Source: Lachnospiraceae bacterium (GTDB lineage: Bacteria > Bacillota > Clostridia > Lachnospirales > Lachnospiraceae). Taken from it: 64,000 bases of DNA. Position numbers and translations under genes: made by a program. This document shows, piece by piece, positions 43,663 to 52,689 of this stretch. A model generated the notes under the pieces. The model did no database searches. It saw only the letters and a program-made list of their open reading frames with translations, and was not told where the DNA came from. Location: positions 62,001-126,000 of the forward strand of contig JAHZFJ010000002.1 in NCBI GenBank assembly GCA_019421365.1. Direction: 5' to 3'. Every line of letters begins with the position of its first letter. Within the stretch, counting starts at the first letter, position 1.

Positions 43663-45102
43663 TTGGAGTACTTATATGATAAATTAATTAAATATAGAGA
43701 AGAAGATATCTATCCTATGCATATGCCTGGTCATAAGCGAAACCTTAAATTAATGGATATGGTGAACCCATATGCCATTGATATAACGGAAATCGATGGA
43801 TTTGATAATCTTCATGATGCAGAAGAAATATTGCTTAATGAAATGGAGGAAGCTGCACAGTTATATCATGCTGATCATACACATTATCTGATTAATGGAA
43901 GTACCAGCGGATTGCTTGTATCAATTGCAGCGTGTACGAAGAAGGGGGATACCGTCCTTGTTGCAAGGAATTGTCATAAGGCTGTCTATCATGCCATTTT
44001 TTTGAATGAGTTAGTTCCAATCTATTTATATCCAGAAGTAGATGAGGAATACGGAATCCATAAGGGTATTACAGCAGAGCAAGTTAAAAAGAAATTAGAA
44101 GGAAATTCAGATATTAAGATGGTACTCCTTACCTCCCCAACTTATGAAGGAATTGTTTCTGATATTAGGGAGATTGCCAACTTAGTCCATTCTTACAATA
44201 TACCTCTGGTTGTAGATGAAGCACATGGAGCACATCTTGGATTTAGTAGGGATTTTCCTGAGAATTCTGTGACATGTGGAGCAGATCTTGTTATTCATAG
44301 CGTTCACAAAACACTTCCAGCATTTACACAGACGGCATTACTACATAGTAATGGAAGTTTAGTAGATTATGATAAAGTAAAGATGTATTTACAGATTTAT
44401 CAGACAAGCAGTCCTTCATACGTGCTAATGTCTGGAATCAGTAATTGTCTGCGTGTTGTGAAGGAACAAGGGACACAACTATTCGAAGAATATGGACAAA
44501 ATCTAAAAGAATTTTATGAAGCCTGTAATAAACTGCAGAATCTAGAAGTGTATCATCCAATGAAATTGGAAGAAGAGAAGCGTCCGTTGGCATTTGATCC
44601 TTCTAAGATTTTGATTTTTACACATCATTGTACTATAAATGGAGTCGAATTGTATGATTTGCTATTGAATCGTTATAGAATTCAATGTGAAATGGTTTCT
44701 AAAGATTATGTTTTAGCTATGACTAGCATAGCTGACACGAAAGAGGGATTTAATCGTCTGATTGAAGCACTCTTAGATATTGATAGAAATATTTCAGGTG
44801 AGAAAAAACAAAAGCTATCCTCCCTGTTTTATGTAACTAATTTAAACCTTGCCTTAACACCATATGAAGCTTATAATCTTAGAAAAGATAGTGTAAAATT
44901 AGAGGACAGTATGGGTAATATAGCAGGTGAATACGTCTATTTATATCCGCCAGGAATTCCACTTGTGGTTCCGGGAGAAGAGATAACGAAGGAAATTATT
45001 AATAAGATAAAAGAGTATAAACAAGCAGGTTTGAATATAAAGGGCATGAAAGATCATAATAATGAAACGATTCTTGTAGTAGGAGAAGAAAAAAATGGGT
45101 AA
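43663..45102 (+). CDS. PLP-dependent Orn/Lys/Arg decarboxylase family protein
   Basis: 479 aa. Fold type I PLP enzyme: MHMPGHKRN at about 19-27, HYLINGSTSGLLVSI near 75, VVDEAHGAHLGF near 190, and the PLP lysine Lys216 in VIHSVHKTLPAFTQTALLH (here split as HSVHKTLP). The small C-terminal domain has YLYPPGIPLVVPGE. This is the short 480-residue form (as in B. subtilis YaaO/SpeA) lacking the N-terminal wing. Substrate (arginine or lysine) is not assigned. Start is TTG 43663 after AAGGAGCTCATT. It overlaps the kinase-like gene by eight bases, as yaaO-tmk-like gene orders do. Confidence 0.85.
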   Translation: MEYLYDKLIKYREEDIYPMHMPGHKRNLKLMDMVNPYAIDITEIDGFDNLHDAEEILLNEMEEAAQLYHADHTHYLINGSTSGLLVSIAACTKKGDTVLVARNCHKAVYHAIFLNELVPIYLYPEVDEEYGIHKGITAEQVKKKLEGNSDIKMVLLTSPTYEGIVSDIREIANLVHSYNIPLVVDEAHGAHLGFSRDFPENSVTCGADLVIHSVHKTLPAFTQTALLHSNGSLVDYDKVKMYLQIYQTSSPSYVLMSGISNCLRVVKEQGTQLFEEYGQNLKEFYEACNKLQNLEVYHPMKLEEEKRPLAFDPSKILIFTHHCTINGVELYDLLLNRYRIQCEMVSKDYVLAMTSIADTKEGFNRLIEALLDIDRNISGEKKQKLSSLFYVTNLNLALTPYEAYNLRKDSVKLEDSMGNIAGEYVYLYPPGIPLVVPGEEITKEIINKIKEYKQAGLNIKGMKDHNNETILVVGEEKNG

Positions 45103-45697
45103 GATATATGTAGTTATTGGTAAAAGTGCTTCTGGTAAAGATTCAATATTTAAATATCTAAGGGAAGATGATACTCTTGAGTTAAAGACAGCAGTAGGAT
45201 ATACGACTAGACCAATTCGACATGGTGAGCAAGATGGAGTTGAATACTTCTTCGTTAGTGATGAAAAGTTCGAAAACTTAAAAGAAGAGGGAAAGATTAT
45301 TGAATACCGTACGTATCATACAATCAATGGACCTTGGAATTATTTTACCGTTAATGACGGACAGATTGAGCTTGCAAAATCGGATTATTTGTTCATAAAT
45401 ACACTTGAAGCGTATAATCAAATTAGAAAATACTTTGGGGAAGACAAGGTTGTACCGATATATATAGAAGTAGAAGATGGAGAGCGTTTGAGCAGAGCAC
45501 TTAAACGAGAAAAGAAACAGTTAACTCCTAATTATGCTGAGGTATGTCGAAGATTTCTTGCGGACAGTGAAGATTTTTCAGAAGAGAAGATTAGAGAGAG
45601 TGGAATAGAGCAAAGATTTATGAATAGCGATAAGGAAGAATGTATCGAAGCAATAAAAAAGTATATTCATTATGACCAAAAGAAAGAAAAACTTTAG
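45095..45697 (+). CDS. Guanylate-kinase-like protein
   Basis: 200 aa. P-loop GKSASGKDS at residues 8-16, then GYTTRPIRHGEQDGVEYFFV, the GMP-binding-type block (Arg, Tyr, Glu residues), and a C-terminal lid. The family reaction is GMP + ATP to GDP + ADP. Two features argue for a paralogue rather than housekeeping gmk: divergence in the middle (YRTYHTINGPWNYFTVND) and cotranscription with an amino-acid decarboxylase. AGGAGAAGAAAAA precedes ATG 45095. Confidence 0.8.
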   Translation: MGKIYVVIGKSASGKDSIFKYLREDDTLELKTAVGYTTRPIRHGEQDGVEYFFVSDEKFENLKEEGKIIEYRTYHTINGPWNYFTVNDGQIELAKSDYLFINTLEAYNQIRKYFGEDKVVPIYIEVEDGERLSRALKREKKQLTPNYAEVCRRFLADSEDFSEEKIRESGIEQRFMNSDKEECIEAIKKYIHYDQKKEKL

Positions 45698-45733
45698 TGT
45701 AATAATGTAAAGAATTATGGTATAATGTAACTT

Positions 45734-45884
45734 ATGAAAGTAGCGAAGCTACTTTTAGGGCTTGAACGGAGTGAAAGACCGTAGCTCCGAAGGAGCCATA
45801 AGTTAACGAGAGAAATTACGAAGTGATTTTTCGAGTCTCAGTAAAACTTAAGAAAACTGTTAAATATGAAAGTAGCGAAGCTAC
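45734..45884. repeat. Cluster of short GAA-loop hairpins
   Basis: Four stems, all with a GAA triloop: AAAGTAGC-GAA-GCTACTTT (45737-45755), GCTCC-GAA-GGAGC (45784-45796), AAATTAC-GAA-GTGATTT (45813-45829, one G-T pair) and GTAGC-GAA-GCTAC (45872-45884). The 19-mer ATGAAAGTAGCGAAGCTAC occurs twice (45734 and 45866). Two tiny frames start in it but have no ribosome binding site. It lies between the kinase-like gene and yaaR. Confidence 0.65.
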
Positions 45885-45936
45885 ATTCATAAGTACTAGT
45901 TATAGATTTTTTAAACTGCGTCAGGGGGGATAAGAA

Positions 45937-46377
45937 GTGGACATTAAGGTAAATCAAATGCAAAATGTAAATCAAGTAGAGACAAGAAACCAGATTACAG
46001 AGAATGATGGATCTTTCAAATTTACGTTGATTAGTAATATAGAGGAACAAGATTTACAGTCTCGCCTACACTTCATGATGCGAGAAATTATACAGCATGG
46101 AAACAAATTAGCCAAGCACATGGACATTCGTGACATGAGGAAGTATCGCCAATTAATCAAAGAATTTATGAATGAAATCGTTAATCGGTCACATAAATTC
46201 AGTCGTGAGAACTTCCTTGATAAAAGAGGTAGACACCGTGTCTATGGTATGGTTAAACTTGTGGACAAAACATTAGATGAATTAGCTACAGAATTAATTA
46301 AAGATGAGTTAGATCATATTACTATTCTTAACAAGATAGATGAAATAAGAGGATTATTACTAGATATATTGGCTTAG
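45937..46377 (+). CDS. yaaR: YaaR family protein (DUF327)
   Basis: 146 aa, soluble and helical, with the family pattern RLHFMMREIIQHGNKLAKHM, IRDMRKYRQLIKEFMNEIV and RHRVYGMVKLVDKTLDEL. The function of YaaR is unknown; in B. subtilis it sits in the same order upstream of holB and yaaT, as here. The start is GTG 45937 after CAGGGGGGATAAGAA. It opens a tightly packed operon through trmN6-like yabB. Identification is by pattern and synteny. Confidence 0.88.
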   Translation: MDIKVNQMQNVNQVETRNQITENDGSFKFTLISNIEEQDLQSRLHFMMREIIQHGNKLAKHMDIRDMRKYRQLIKEFMNEIVNRSHKFSRENFLDKRGRHRVYGMVKLVDKTLDELATELIKDELDHITILNKIDEIRGLLLDILA

Positions 46378-46395
46378 TGGCAGATTGGAGTAGGA

Positions 46396-47385
46396 ATGAT
46401 GTACGATTTTGATAGTATAGTTGGGCATGAACAGATTATTGAACATTTACAAAGTGCAATTAAACTAGGCAAGGTTTCACATGCATATATCATTAACGGT
46501 GAGAAAGGTATGGGTAAGAAAACCATTGCGTATACATTTGCGAAGACATTGCAATGTGGAGAAGATGCAACGAATTCATGTAATACGTGCAAATCTTGTC
46601 TACAGGTAGAGTCAGGCAATCATCCCGATGTCATTTCAGTAACTCATGAGAAGATAAGCATCGGTGTTGATGATATTCGTGTGCAGGTAAATGGAGATAT
46701 AGCAATTAAGCCTTATAGTGGCCCGTATAAAATCTATATTATTGATGATGCAGACAAGATGACAGAACAAGCTCAGAATGCACTTCTTAAAACAATAGAA
46801 GAACCACCTGCCTATGCGATTATTATCTTACTTACTACGAATAGTAGTAAACTACTACCAACAATTCTATCTCGTTGTGTAATGTTGAACTTAAAACCAG
46901 TATCATCAGATGCAAGTAAAGAGTATTTAATGAAGGAATATAATATTCCTGATTATATGGCTAGTATGAGTGCAACATTCTCACAAGGTATCTTAGGACG
47001 AGCAATTCGTTATGCAACTTCCGAAGAATTTACCCAGTCAAAAGAAGAAATACTTCATCTATTAAAATATATCGATGATATGGAACTATATGAGATTATG
47101 GAAGCAATTAAAAGATTGTCGACACATAAGCTTGAGATTAATGATTATCTAGATTTAATGGTATTGTGGTATAGAGATATTCTTATGTTCAAAGTAACAA
47201 AGAATCCGAACCTCTTACTGTTTAAAGAAGAATATAAGTTTATATCAGAACAAGCAAGAAAGAAAGACTATGAAGGTATTGAGAACATAATTAATGCGAT
47301 GAATAAAGCGAAGACTCGGTTAAATGCAAATGTTAACTTCGATACCGTTATGGAACTTATGTTGCTAACACTAAAAGAGAATTAA
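46396..47385 (+). CDS. holB: DNA polymerase III delta-prime subunit
   Basis: 329 aa. This AAA+ clamp-loader subunit helps load the sliding clamp onto DNA. P-loop-like NGEKGMGKKT (residues 35-44), zinc module CGEDATNSCNTCKSC (about 54-68), the Walker B-like IIDDADKMT, and sensor LLTTNSSKLLPTILSRC (split as TTNSSKLL, TILSRC). The C-terminal helical domain follows. It starts 18 bases after yaaR and runs into ricT with a 22-base gap. The gene order yaaR-holB-yaaT is conserved in Firmicutes. Confidence 0.92.
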   Translation: MMYDFDSIVGHEQIIEHLQSAIKLGKVSHAYIINGEKGMGKKTIAYTFAKTLQCGEDATNSCNTCKSCLQVESGNHPDVISVTHEKISIGVDDIRVQVNGDIAIKPYSGPYKIYIIDDADKMTEQAQNALLKTIEEPPAYAIIILLTTNSSKLLPTILSRCVMLNLKPVSSDASKEYLMKEYNIPDYMASMSATFSQGILGRAIRYATSEEFTQSKEEILHLLKYIDDMELYEIMEAIKRLSTHKLEINDYLDLMVLWYRDILMFKVTKNPNLLLFKEEYKFISEQARKKDYEGIENIINAMNKAKTRLNANVNFDTVMELMLLTLKEN

Positions 47386-47407
47386 GAGAGAATTAAAGGA
47401 GAGGCAT

Positions 47408-48313
47408 ATGATAGTTATAGGAGTTCGCTTTAGAAAAGCGGGGAAAATCTACTTCTTTGATCCAGCAGGGCTCAAGGTAGAGCAAGGAAATAATGTAATT
47501 GTAGAGACTGCCAGGGGCGTAGAATATGGATCTGTTGTAATTGGTCCAAGAGATGTTGAAGAAAGTAAGATTGTTCAACCATTAAAAGCAGTTATACGAA
47601 TAGCAACACCAGAAGATGATGAGATAGAGCATAAGAACAGACAGAAAGAAAAAGAGGCTTTTGGAATCTGCCTAGAGAAGATAAAGAAACATGGATTAGA
47701 GATGAAGTTGATCGATTCAGAGTATACTTTTGATAACAATAAAGTATTATTCTACTTCACTGCAGATGGAAGAATTGACTTCAGAGAATTAGTTAAGGAT
47801 TTAGCTAGTGTATTCAAGACAAGAATTGAATTACGTCAAATTGGCGTTAGAGATGAAACTAAGATTGTAGGTGGAATTGGTATTTGTGGTAGAGCACTTT
47901 GCTGCCATACGTATCTATCAGAATTTGCTCCTGTTTCTATTAAGATGGCAAAGGAACAAAATCTTTCATTAAATCCAACCAAGATATCAGGGGTATGTGG
48001 AAGATTAATGTGTTGTCTTAAGAATGAAGAAGAAGCATATGAAGAGGCAAATAGCAAGCTTCCTAACCTGGGTGATTTCGTTACAACAAACGATGGTCTT
48101 AAAGGAGAAGTACAAAGTGTTAATGTACTAAAACAAATTGTTCGTGTAATCGTTACTCTTGAGAACGACGAAAAAGAAGCTAGAGATTACAAAGTAGACG
48201 ACTTGAAATTTAAGCCACGTAAGAAGAAAGAAAAAATAGCTATTGATGATGAATTAAGAGCATTAGAGCTACTTGAGAAAAAGGAAGGAAAGTCTCTATT
48301 AGATGATGAATAA
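47408..48313 (+). CDS. ricT: RicT (YaaT), PSP1-domain iron-sulphur protein
   Basis: 301 aa. It has a central PSP1 domain (about 60-145) followed by conserved cysteines: CGRALCC near 165 and CGRLMCC near 200. In B. subtilis, RicT with RicA and RicF carries [4Fe-4S] clusters and affects RNase Y, sporulation and competence; RicA/RicF genes are not in this window. AAAGGAGAGGCAT precedes ATG 47408. It overlaps yabB by 11 bases. Confidence 0.9.
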   Translation: MIVIGVRFRKAGKIYFFDPAGLKVEQGNNVIVETARGVEYGSVVIGPRDVEESKIVQPLKAVIRIATPEDDEIEHKNRQKEKEAFGICLEKIKKHGLEMKLIDSEYTFDNNKVLFYFTADGRIDFRELVKDLASVFKTRIELRQIGVRDETKIVGGIGICGRALCCHTYLSEFAPVSIKMAKEQNLSLNPTKISGVCGRLMCCLKNEEEAYEEANSKLPNLGDFVTTNDGLKGEVQSVNVLKQIVRVIVTLENDEKEARDYKVDDLKFKPRKKKEKIAIDDELRALELLEKKEGKSLLDDE

Positions 48314-49046
48314 GGAACAGTTACTACCAGATGAACGAATCGATGAATTACATCGAAATGGATATCAAATTATTCAAAATCCAAATAAATTCTGTTTTGG
48401 AATGGATGCCGTTTTACTATCTGGATTTGCAAAAGTAAAACAGAATGAAACATGTCTCGATCTTGGTACGGGGACAGGCATAATTCCAATATTATTAGAA
48501 GCTAAGACTCCAGGCAAACAATTTGTTGGCCTGGAGATACAAGAAGAGAGCGCTCACATGGCAAGAAGAAGTGTTCTCCTTAATAAACAAGAAGAAAAAG
48601 TTCAGATTGTAACTGGTGATATCAAGGAAGCATCTTCGATTTTTGGAGCTGCTTCCTTTGATGTGGTTACATCAAATCCACCATATATGACAAATCAACA
48701 TGGATTACAGAATCCAGACCTACCAAAGGCAATTGCAAGACATGAAGTGTTATGTACACTAGAAGATGTAGTACGCGAGGCGTCAAGAGTTCTAAAGCCG
48801 AATGGGCGATTCTATATGGTGCATAGACCATTCCGATTGGTTGAGATTATATCTTGTATGACAAAATATAAACTGGAGCCAAAACGAATGAAATTGGTAC
48901 ATCCCTATGTAGATAAGGAACCTAATATGGTCTTGATCGAAGCAATTAAAGGTGCGAAATCTATGGTAAAAGTAGAAGCACCATTGATTGTATATAAAGA
49001 ACCGAATGTTTATACAGACGAGATTTATGATATATATGGGTATTGA
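48303..49046 (+). CDS. yabB: tRNA1(Val) adenine-37 N6-methyltransferase-like protein (YabB/TrmN6)
   Basis: 247 aa. Class I AdoMet methyltransferase: CLDLGTGTGIIPILLEAK (motif I, about 54-71), the target motif NPPYM (about 126-130) for N6-adenine methylation, and FYMVHRPFRLVEII. The N-terminal FCFGMDAVLLSGFAK is typical of TrmN6/YfiC. Two in-frame ATGs (48303, 48306) overlap the ricT end. B. subtilis yabB lies in the same place. A long repeat (49110-49391) separates it from rsmI. Confidence 0.85.
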   Translation: MMNKEQLLPDERIDELHRNGYQIIQNPNKFCFGMDAVLLSGFAKVKQNETCLDLGTGTGIIPILLEAKTPGKQFVGLEIQEESAHMARRSVLLNKQEEKVQIVTGDIKEASSIFGAASFDVVTSNPPYMTNQHGLQNPDLPKAIARHEVLCTLEDVVREASRVLKPNGRFYMVHRPFRLVEIISCMTKYKLEPKRMKLVHPYVDKEPNMVLIEAIKGAKSMVKVEAPLIVYKEPNVYTDEIYDIYGY

Positions 49047-49109
49047 TAGGTTCATTTAATCTATTTGCAACTATAAATCAAAAGACCAATATTACGCAAA
49101 ATATAGTTT

Positions 49110-49391
49110 ATTGCGAAACTCTCAAAACATTGAATCGCTTCTTAGCTGACGTACTATAACTAAGAAACGATAGCGTAGCACCTATAGTACTTCTTAGTGT
49201 GTAATTAATAACTTAGGAAGGCGAGGCATGGACGCCGAGCCAGCCTGAGCTGAGGCAGGATGCCGAGTCGAAGGCGGTGTCGCATCATTTGTATAAAATC
49301 ACGAAACACACATAGAAGTACTTAGGTGCATAGCGTGTTTCGTGTTATAGTACGTCAGTTAAGAAGCACTGAAGGTATATAGGAGTTTCGC
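49110..49391. repeat. Repeat B, long copy 2 (about 282 bp)
   Basis: The end ATTGCGAAACTC matches the first long copy; the other end is GGAGTTTCG. Subterminal arms pair: GCTTCTTAGCTGACGTACTA with TAGTACGTCAGTTAAGAAGC, a near-perfect 20-bp inverted repeat. The GC-rich centre (49213-49285) shares GGAAGGCGAGGCATGGA and GCCGAGCCAGCC with the opposite strand of 19915-19985. Orientation is opposite to copy 1. It splits the otherwise tight yaaR-rsmI operon. Confidence 0.75.
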
Positions 49392-49425
49392 CCTAATAGA
49401 TAGATTGAAAGGAGAACATTTATAG

Positions 49426-50262
49426 ATGTCAGGAACACTATATTTGTGTGCGACTCCAATTGGTAATTTGGAGGACATTACATTCCGTGTAATTCGTACA
49501 CTGAAAGAAGTAGATTTGATAGCGGCAGAAGATACAAGGCATAGCATCAAACTACTTAATCATTTTGATATTAAAACTCCGATGACAAGTTATCATGAGT
49601 TCAATAAGATAGAAAAAGCGAAATATCTAGTAAATCAGTTGCTAGAAGGAGTAAATATAGCGATAATTACAGATGCAGGTACTCCAGGGATTTCTGATCC
49701 TGGTGAAGAGTTAGTACGTCAGGCGCACGAGGCTGGAATTACAGTTACTTCACTTCCAGGCCCAGCAGCATGTATAACGGCTTTGACAATGTCGGGGTTA
49801 TCGACACGAAGATTCGCATTCGAGGCATTTTTGCCATCTGATAAGAAAGAAAAACAAATTATATTACAAGAATTACAAAAAGAAACGAGAACAACGATAC
49901 TTTATGAAGCACCCCATCGACTGTTACGTACGCTTAGAGAGCTATTAGAGACACTTGGCAACCGTAAGGTAACAATATGTAGGGAGCTAACGAAAAAGTA
50001 CGAGACTGCATTCTTAACAACATTAGAAGACGCTATTGCACATTATGAAGGACAGGAACCAAAAGGGGAATGTGTTATTGTAATGGAAGGAATTAGCCAT
50101 CAGCAGATTGCAGAGGAAAAACAAAGAGAATGGAAAGAAATGACTGTAGGGGAGCATATGGAATTTTATCTACAGCAAGGGATAGATAAGAAAGAGTCTA
50201 TGAAATTAGTTGCAAAAGATCGTGGTGTATCAAAAAGAGATATTTATCAACAGTTAATATAA
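49426..50262 (+). CDS. rsmI: 16S rRNA (cytidine1402-2'-O)-methyltransferase
   Basis: 278 aa. Tetrapyrrole-methylase fold: LYLCATPIGNLEDITFRVI (residues 3-21), LIAAEDTRHSIKLLNHF, ITDAGTPGISDPGEELVR, and VTSLPGPAACITALTMSG. It modifies the ribose of C1402, the same nucleotide whose base RsmH methylates; an RsmH gene lies at 27994. GAAAGGAGAACATTTATAG precedes ATG 49426. B. subtilis has yabC in the same position. A perfect terminator follows. Confidence 0.93.
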   Translation: MSGTLYLCATPIGNLEDITFRVIRTLKEVDLIAAEDTRHSIKLLNHFDIKTPMTSYHEFNKIEKAKYLVNQLLEGVNIAIITDAGTPGISDPGEELVRQAHEAGITVTSLPGPAACITALTMSGLSTRRFAFEAFLPSDKKEKQIILQELQKETRTTILYEAPHRLLRTLRELLETLGNRKVTICRELTKKYETAFLTTLEDAIAHYEGQEPKGECVIVMEGISHQQIAEEKQREWKEMTVGEHMEFYLQQGIDKKESMKLVAKDRGVSKRDIYQQLI

Positions 50263-50303
50263 AAAAGAACCGATACACTGGGAGAAGGTATCGGTTCTTT
50301 TTT
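50261..50303. terminator. Terminator after rsmI
   Basis: AAAAAAGAACCGATAC (50261-50276) pairs perfectly with GTATCGGTTCTTTTTT (50288-50303). Confidence 0.9.
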
Positions 50304-50377
50304 ATTGCTCCTTGGGGAACATAATCTCAAATTTCATCTATAAGCTTGGGAGTTGCTTATCTAATACATTAGATGTA

Positions 50378-50635
50378 TTATTCGATGATTCCTGCTAATT
50401 TAGCAAGTTGAGAAATTGATTCTTTAGAAACTTTCTTTCCGCAGAAATCAAATAACTCATTTTTTTCGCCAGTGAAGATATCAGTTGGCTCATATTTTTG
50501 AAGAATGATTCTGTCTTCTTCAACGAAGATTTCTAGTGGATCTCTTTCGCTAACTCCTAGAGTTCTTCTAAGTTCGATTGGAAGTGTGATACGACCAAGT
50601 TCGTCAAGTTTTCTTACTATTCCCGTACTCTTCAT
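50378..50635 (-). CDS. abrB: AbrB-family transition-state regulator
   Basis: 85 aa. The N-terminal swapped-hairpin DNA-binding domain is MKSTGIVRKLDELGRITLPI and RRTLGVSERDPLEIFVEEDRI; a C-terminal dimerisation part follows. AAAGGAGAGATTTATT lies before ATG 50635, and the upstream in-frame extension is not needed. AbrB/Abh/SpoVT-type proteins regulate transition to stationary phase and sporulation. B. subtilis abrB is at the same place beside yabC, convergent with the operon, as here. Confidence 0.92.
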   Translation of the reverse strand: MKSTGIVRKLDELGRITLPIELRRTLGVSERDPLEIFVEEDRIILQKYEPTDIFTGEKNELFDFCGKKVSKESISQLAKLAGIIE

Positions 50636-51224
50636 AATAAATCTCTCCTTTGCTTTTCTCGTTGACAATAGAAAAATTGTGGCTCTACTGTATGTTACAA
50701 CAAGTATTTCTGTTTTGTTGATAAAGTAATTTGCACCCCCGAAATATGTAATATTTTCCTTATTCATGGAAAAATATATAGGATACTAATATAAAATAAC
50801 ACACCACCTAGATAATGTCAATTCATATTATTATCAAATTATAGCACAAATTTAAGATGTAAAATTCTAGAATAATAAAAAAATAATTTTTTATACCAAT
50901 AATGATTTATACAAAAAACGTAAAATTATAGAGAAACAGTAATTGTCATGCGTTTACACACAACAATTTAGTAAAATAAAGTAATAAATTGTTTTATAAT
51001 AGTTGTACTAATTGAACCAAAATTTACACACAATTATTTGAAGATTTAATAAAATCTTAATTTTTACATGAAAAATATGCTATGGAATAAAAAATGGAAT
51101 CTAATAATATATTAATTATAATCAATCATATATACATATATTTTGTTTTCAAGGGTTATATGGGTCACAAAAAGGTTTTACTATTTTTTGTAGACTTATG
51201 AAACAATATGGATAAGGAGGGTGC
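50636..51224. other. 589-bp AT-rich control region between divergent abrB and spmA
   Basis: No gene seen. It must hold the abrB promoter (minus strand) and the spmA promoter (plus strand). Near spmA, TTAATTATAATCAATCATAT and CATATATT could fit a sporulation sigma-E type promoter, but I cannot settle this by eye. A ribosome binding site AAGGAGG at 51214-51220 precedes TTG 51225. Confidence 0.45.
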
Positions 51225-51553
51225 TTGTTAAATTATATTTGGGGATTTTTAGTTATAGTCGGAATTGTTGTTGGCGTTTTCACAGGTAACATAGCGAAAG
51301 TTAGTGAAGCTGCTTTAAGTTCAAGTAAGGAAGCTGTTACACTTGCTATAACGATGTTAGGTATCATGGCTCTTTGGACTGGAATTATGCAGATCGCACG
51401 TGCAACAGGGCTGATCGCTTCACTAACAAAAGGTATACGGCCAATCATACGACTTTTATTTCCTGATTTACCAAAGGATCATGTAGTCAATGAGTATATC
51501 GCTTCTAATATGATTGCGAATATATTAGGACTTGGTTGGGCGGCAACACCAAT

Positions 51554-51577
51554 GGGGGATTGTAGGGTTATAATGAC
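51554..51577. other. Left attachment site (attL) core and element arm
   Basis: SpmA codons run CCA ATG GG up to the core GGG (51554-51556). The element-side arm is 51558-51577 (GATTGTAGGGTTATAATGAC). Its reverse complement matches the right-hand arm at 58095-58114 at 15 of 20 positions without gaps, with the axis falling on the GG at 51555-51556. Confidence 0.75.
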
Positions 51578-51579
51578 AA

Positions 51580-51597
51580 AAACCACGATTGTGGTTT
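51580..51597 (+). terminator. Hairpin just inside the left end of the element
   Basis: AAACCAC (51580-51586) and GTGGTTT (51591-51597) pair perfectly around GATT, followed by AAAAATT. It overlaps the end of the truncated spmA frame and could stop transcription entering from spmA. Confidence 0.6.
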
Positions 51598-51672
51598 AAA
51601 AATTAGGAAAAATATGATATGTTATAGATAGATTGGAGAATTAAAAGGTGAGTTTAGAATAGGAAAATTAAA

Positions 51673-52689
51673 ATGAATAGAATTAAAAATTTAGATTATA
51701 TAAAATTATTAAAATATGGATTGGGAGCCTTACTGGCCTCCGCCATAGCGGCTGCTCTTAATATCCAGTATAGTTTGTCGGCAGGAATCATTACGCTTCT
51801 GACGATACAAGATACTAAAAAAGAGACAGTTACTGTTGCGCTTAAAAGAATAATAATATTTTTTATAATGACGGCTTTATCTGCAATTATATTACCCCTA
51901 TATGGGTACAATCTAGTCTCATTAGGAATTATCCTGTTCCCATATTTGTTTTTCTGCCTAGTATTAAATATGAAGGAAGCCATTGCACCTATAGCAGTGC
52001 TATGCACACATTATATTACATCAGAGAGCTGTTCTCCTAAGATGATAGTTAATGAGTTGTTAATTCTAGTAATTGGTTGTGGCGTCGGAATTATCTTAAA
52101 CCTGTTTATGGTTAATAGTTATAAGCAGATACGAAGTATACAAAGGGATATTGATAGAATAATTTCTAGTATCATTTGTAGAATGTCGATTAATATTAAA
52201 GAGGAAGACAAAAGCAAATATACAGGAAACTGCTTTGAAGAATTGGAAGACTTATTGGAAAAGATGAAGAAAGAGTCCGTAAACTATATGAATAATCATT
52301 TTACAGGAACAAATGATTATTTCTATAAATACATGCAGATGAGAATGGTTCAATGTCTATCATTGAAGAGGATATTTGCTGATATTAAGAGTCTTGAATA
52401 TACAACTACCCAAGCAGAAAAGCTATCTGAATATCTATACAAAATCTGTGAAGAGTTTGGTGAAGCTAATAATGCAGTGAGCTTACTAGAAGAATTGAAT
52501 AAGTTATTTGATTTCTATAAAAACGAAAAGCTACCTGTATCAAGAATTGAATTTGAGAATAGGGCAGTACTTTATAACATATTAACTGAATTAAAGGAAT
52601 TTATAGAAATCAAGAAAAGATTTGCGGAGGGATTAACTGATTCCGAAAGAGAGAAATATTGGTCGGGAATTGATACTTCCAAACTTTAA
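51673..52689 (+). CDS. Aromatic acid exporter family (ArAE_1-like) membrane protein, element cargo
   Basis: 338 aa. Residues 1-150 form about four to six membrane helices with LLKYGLGALLASAIAAALNI, YSLSAGIITLLTIQDTKKET, and IAPIAVLCTHYITSES. The C-terminal 185 residues are cytosolic and helical, ending DSEREKYW, as in the ArAE_1 plus ArAE_1_C architecture. Substrate unknown. The ribosome binding site is weak (AGGAAAA). It is the only evident cargo gene of the element and is not needed for recombination. A terminator-like hairpin (52717-52770) separates it from the recombination genes. Confidence 0.8.
   Translation: MNRIKNLDYIKLLKYGLGALLASAIAAALNIQYSLSAGIITLLTIQDTKKETVTVALKRIIIFFIMTALSAIILPLYGYNLVSLGIILFPYLFFCLVLNMKEAIAPIAVLCTHYITSESCSPKMIVNELLILVIGCGVGIILNLFMVNSYKQIRSIQRDIDRIISSIICRMSINIKEEDKSKYTGNCFEELEDLLEKMKKESVNYMNNHFTGTNDYFYKYMQMRMVQCLSLKRIFADIKSLEYTTTQAEKLSEYLYKICEEFGEANNAVSLLEELNKLFDFYKNEKLPVSRIEFENRAVLYNILTELKEFIEIKKRFAEGLTDSEREKYWSGIDTSKL

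Larger units (their letters stand above)
51225..51599 (+). pseudogene. spmA: Spore maturation protein A, N-terminal part, interrupted by an element
   Basis: The first 110 codons are a normal SpmA: WGFLVIVGIVVGVFTGNIAK, SSKEAVTLAITMLGIMALW, PDLPKDHVVNEYIASNMIAN and GLGWAATPM. After Gly111 the frame enters the element and ends with 13 foreign residues (DCRVIMTKTTIVV), for a 124-residue product. SpmA is a membrane protein needed for spore core dehydration. The start is TTG 51225 with AAGGAGG. The remaining 82 codons are found at 58119-58367. Joined through the shared GGG, the gene is restored in frame at 193 aa, the usual SpmA length. It may be conditionally rather than permanently broken. Confidence 0.9.

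Noticed and set aside
45734..45784. Possible 16-residue peptide gene starting ATGAAAGTAGCG
   Set aside because: No ribosome binding site; the second copy of the 19-mer encodes a different ending, so the repeat is better explained as a hairpin.
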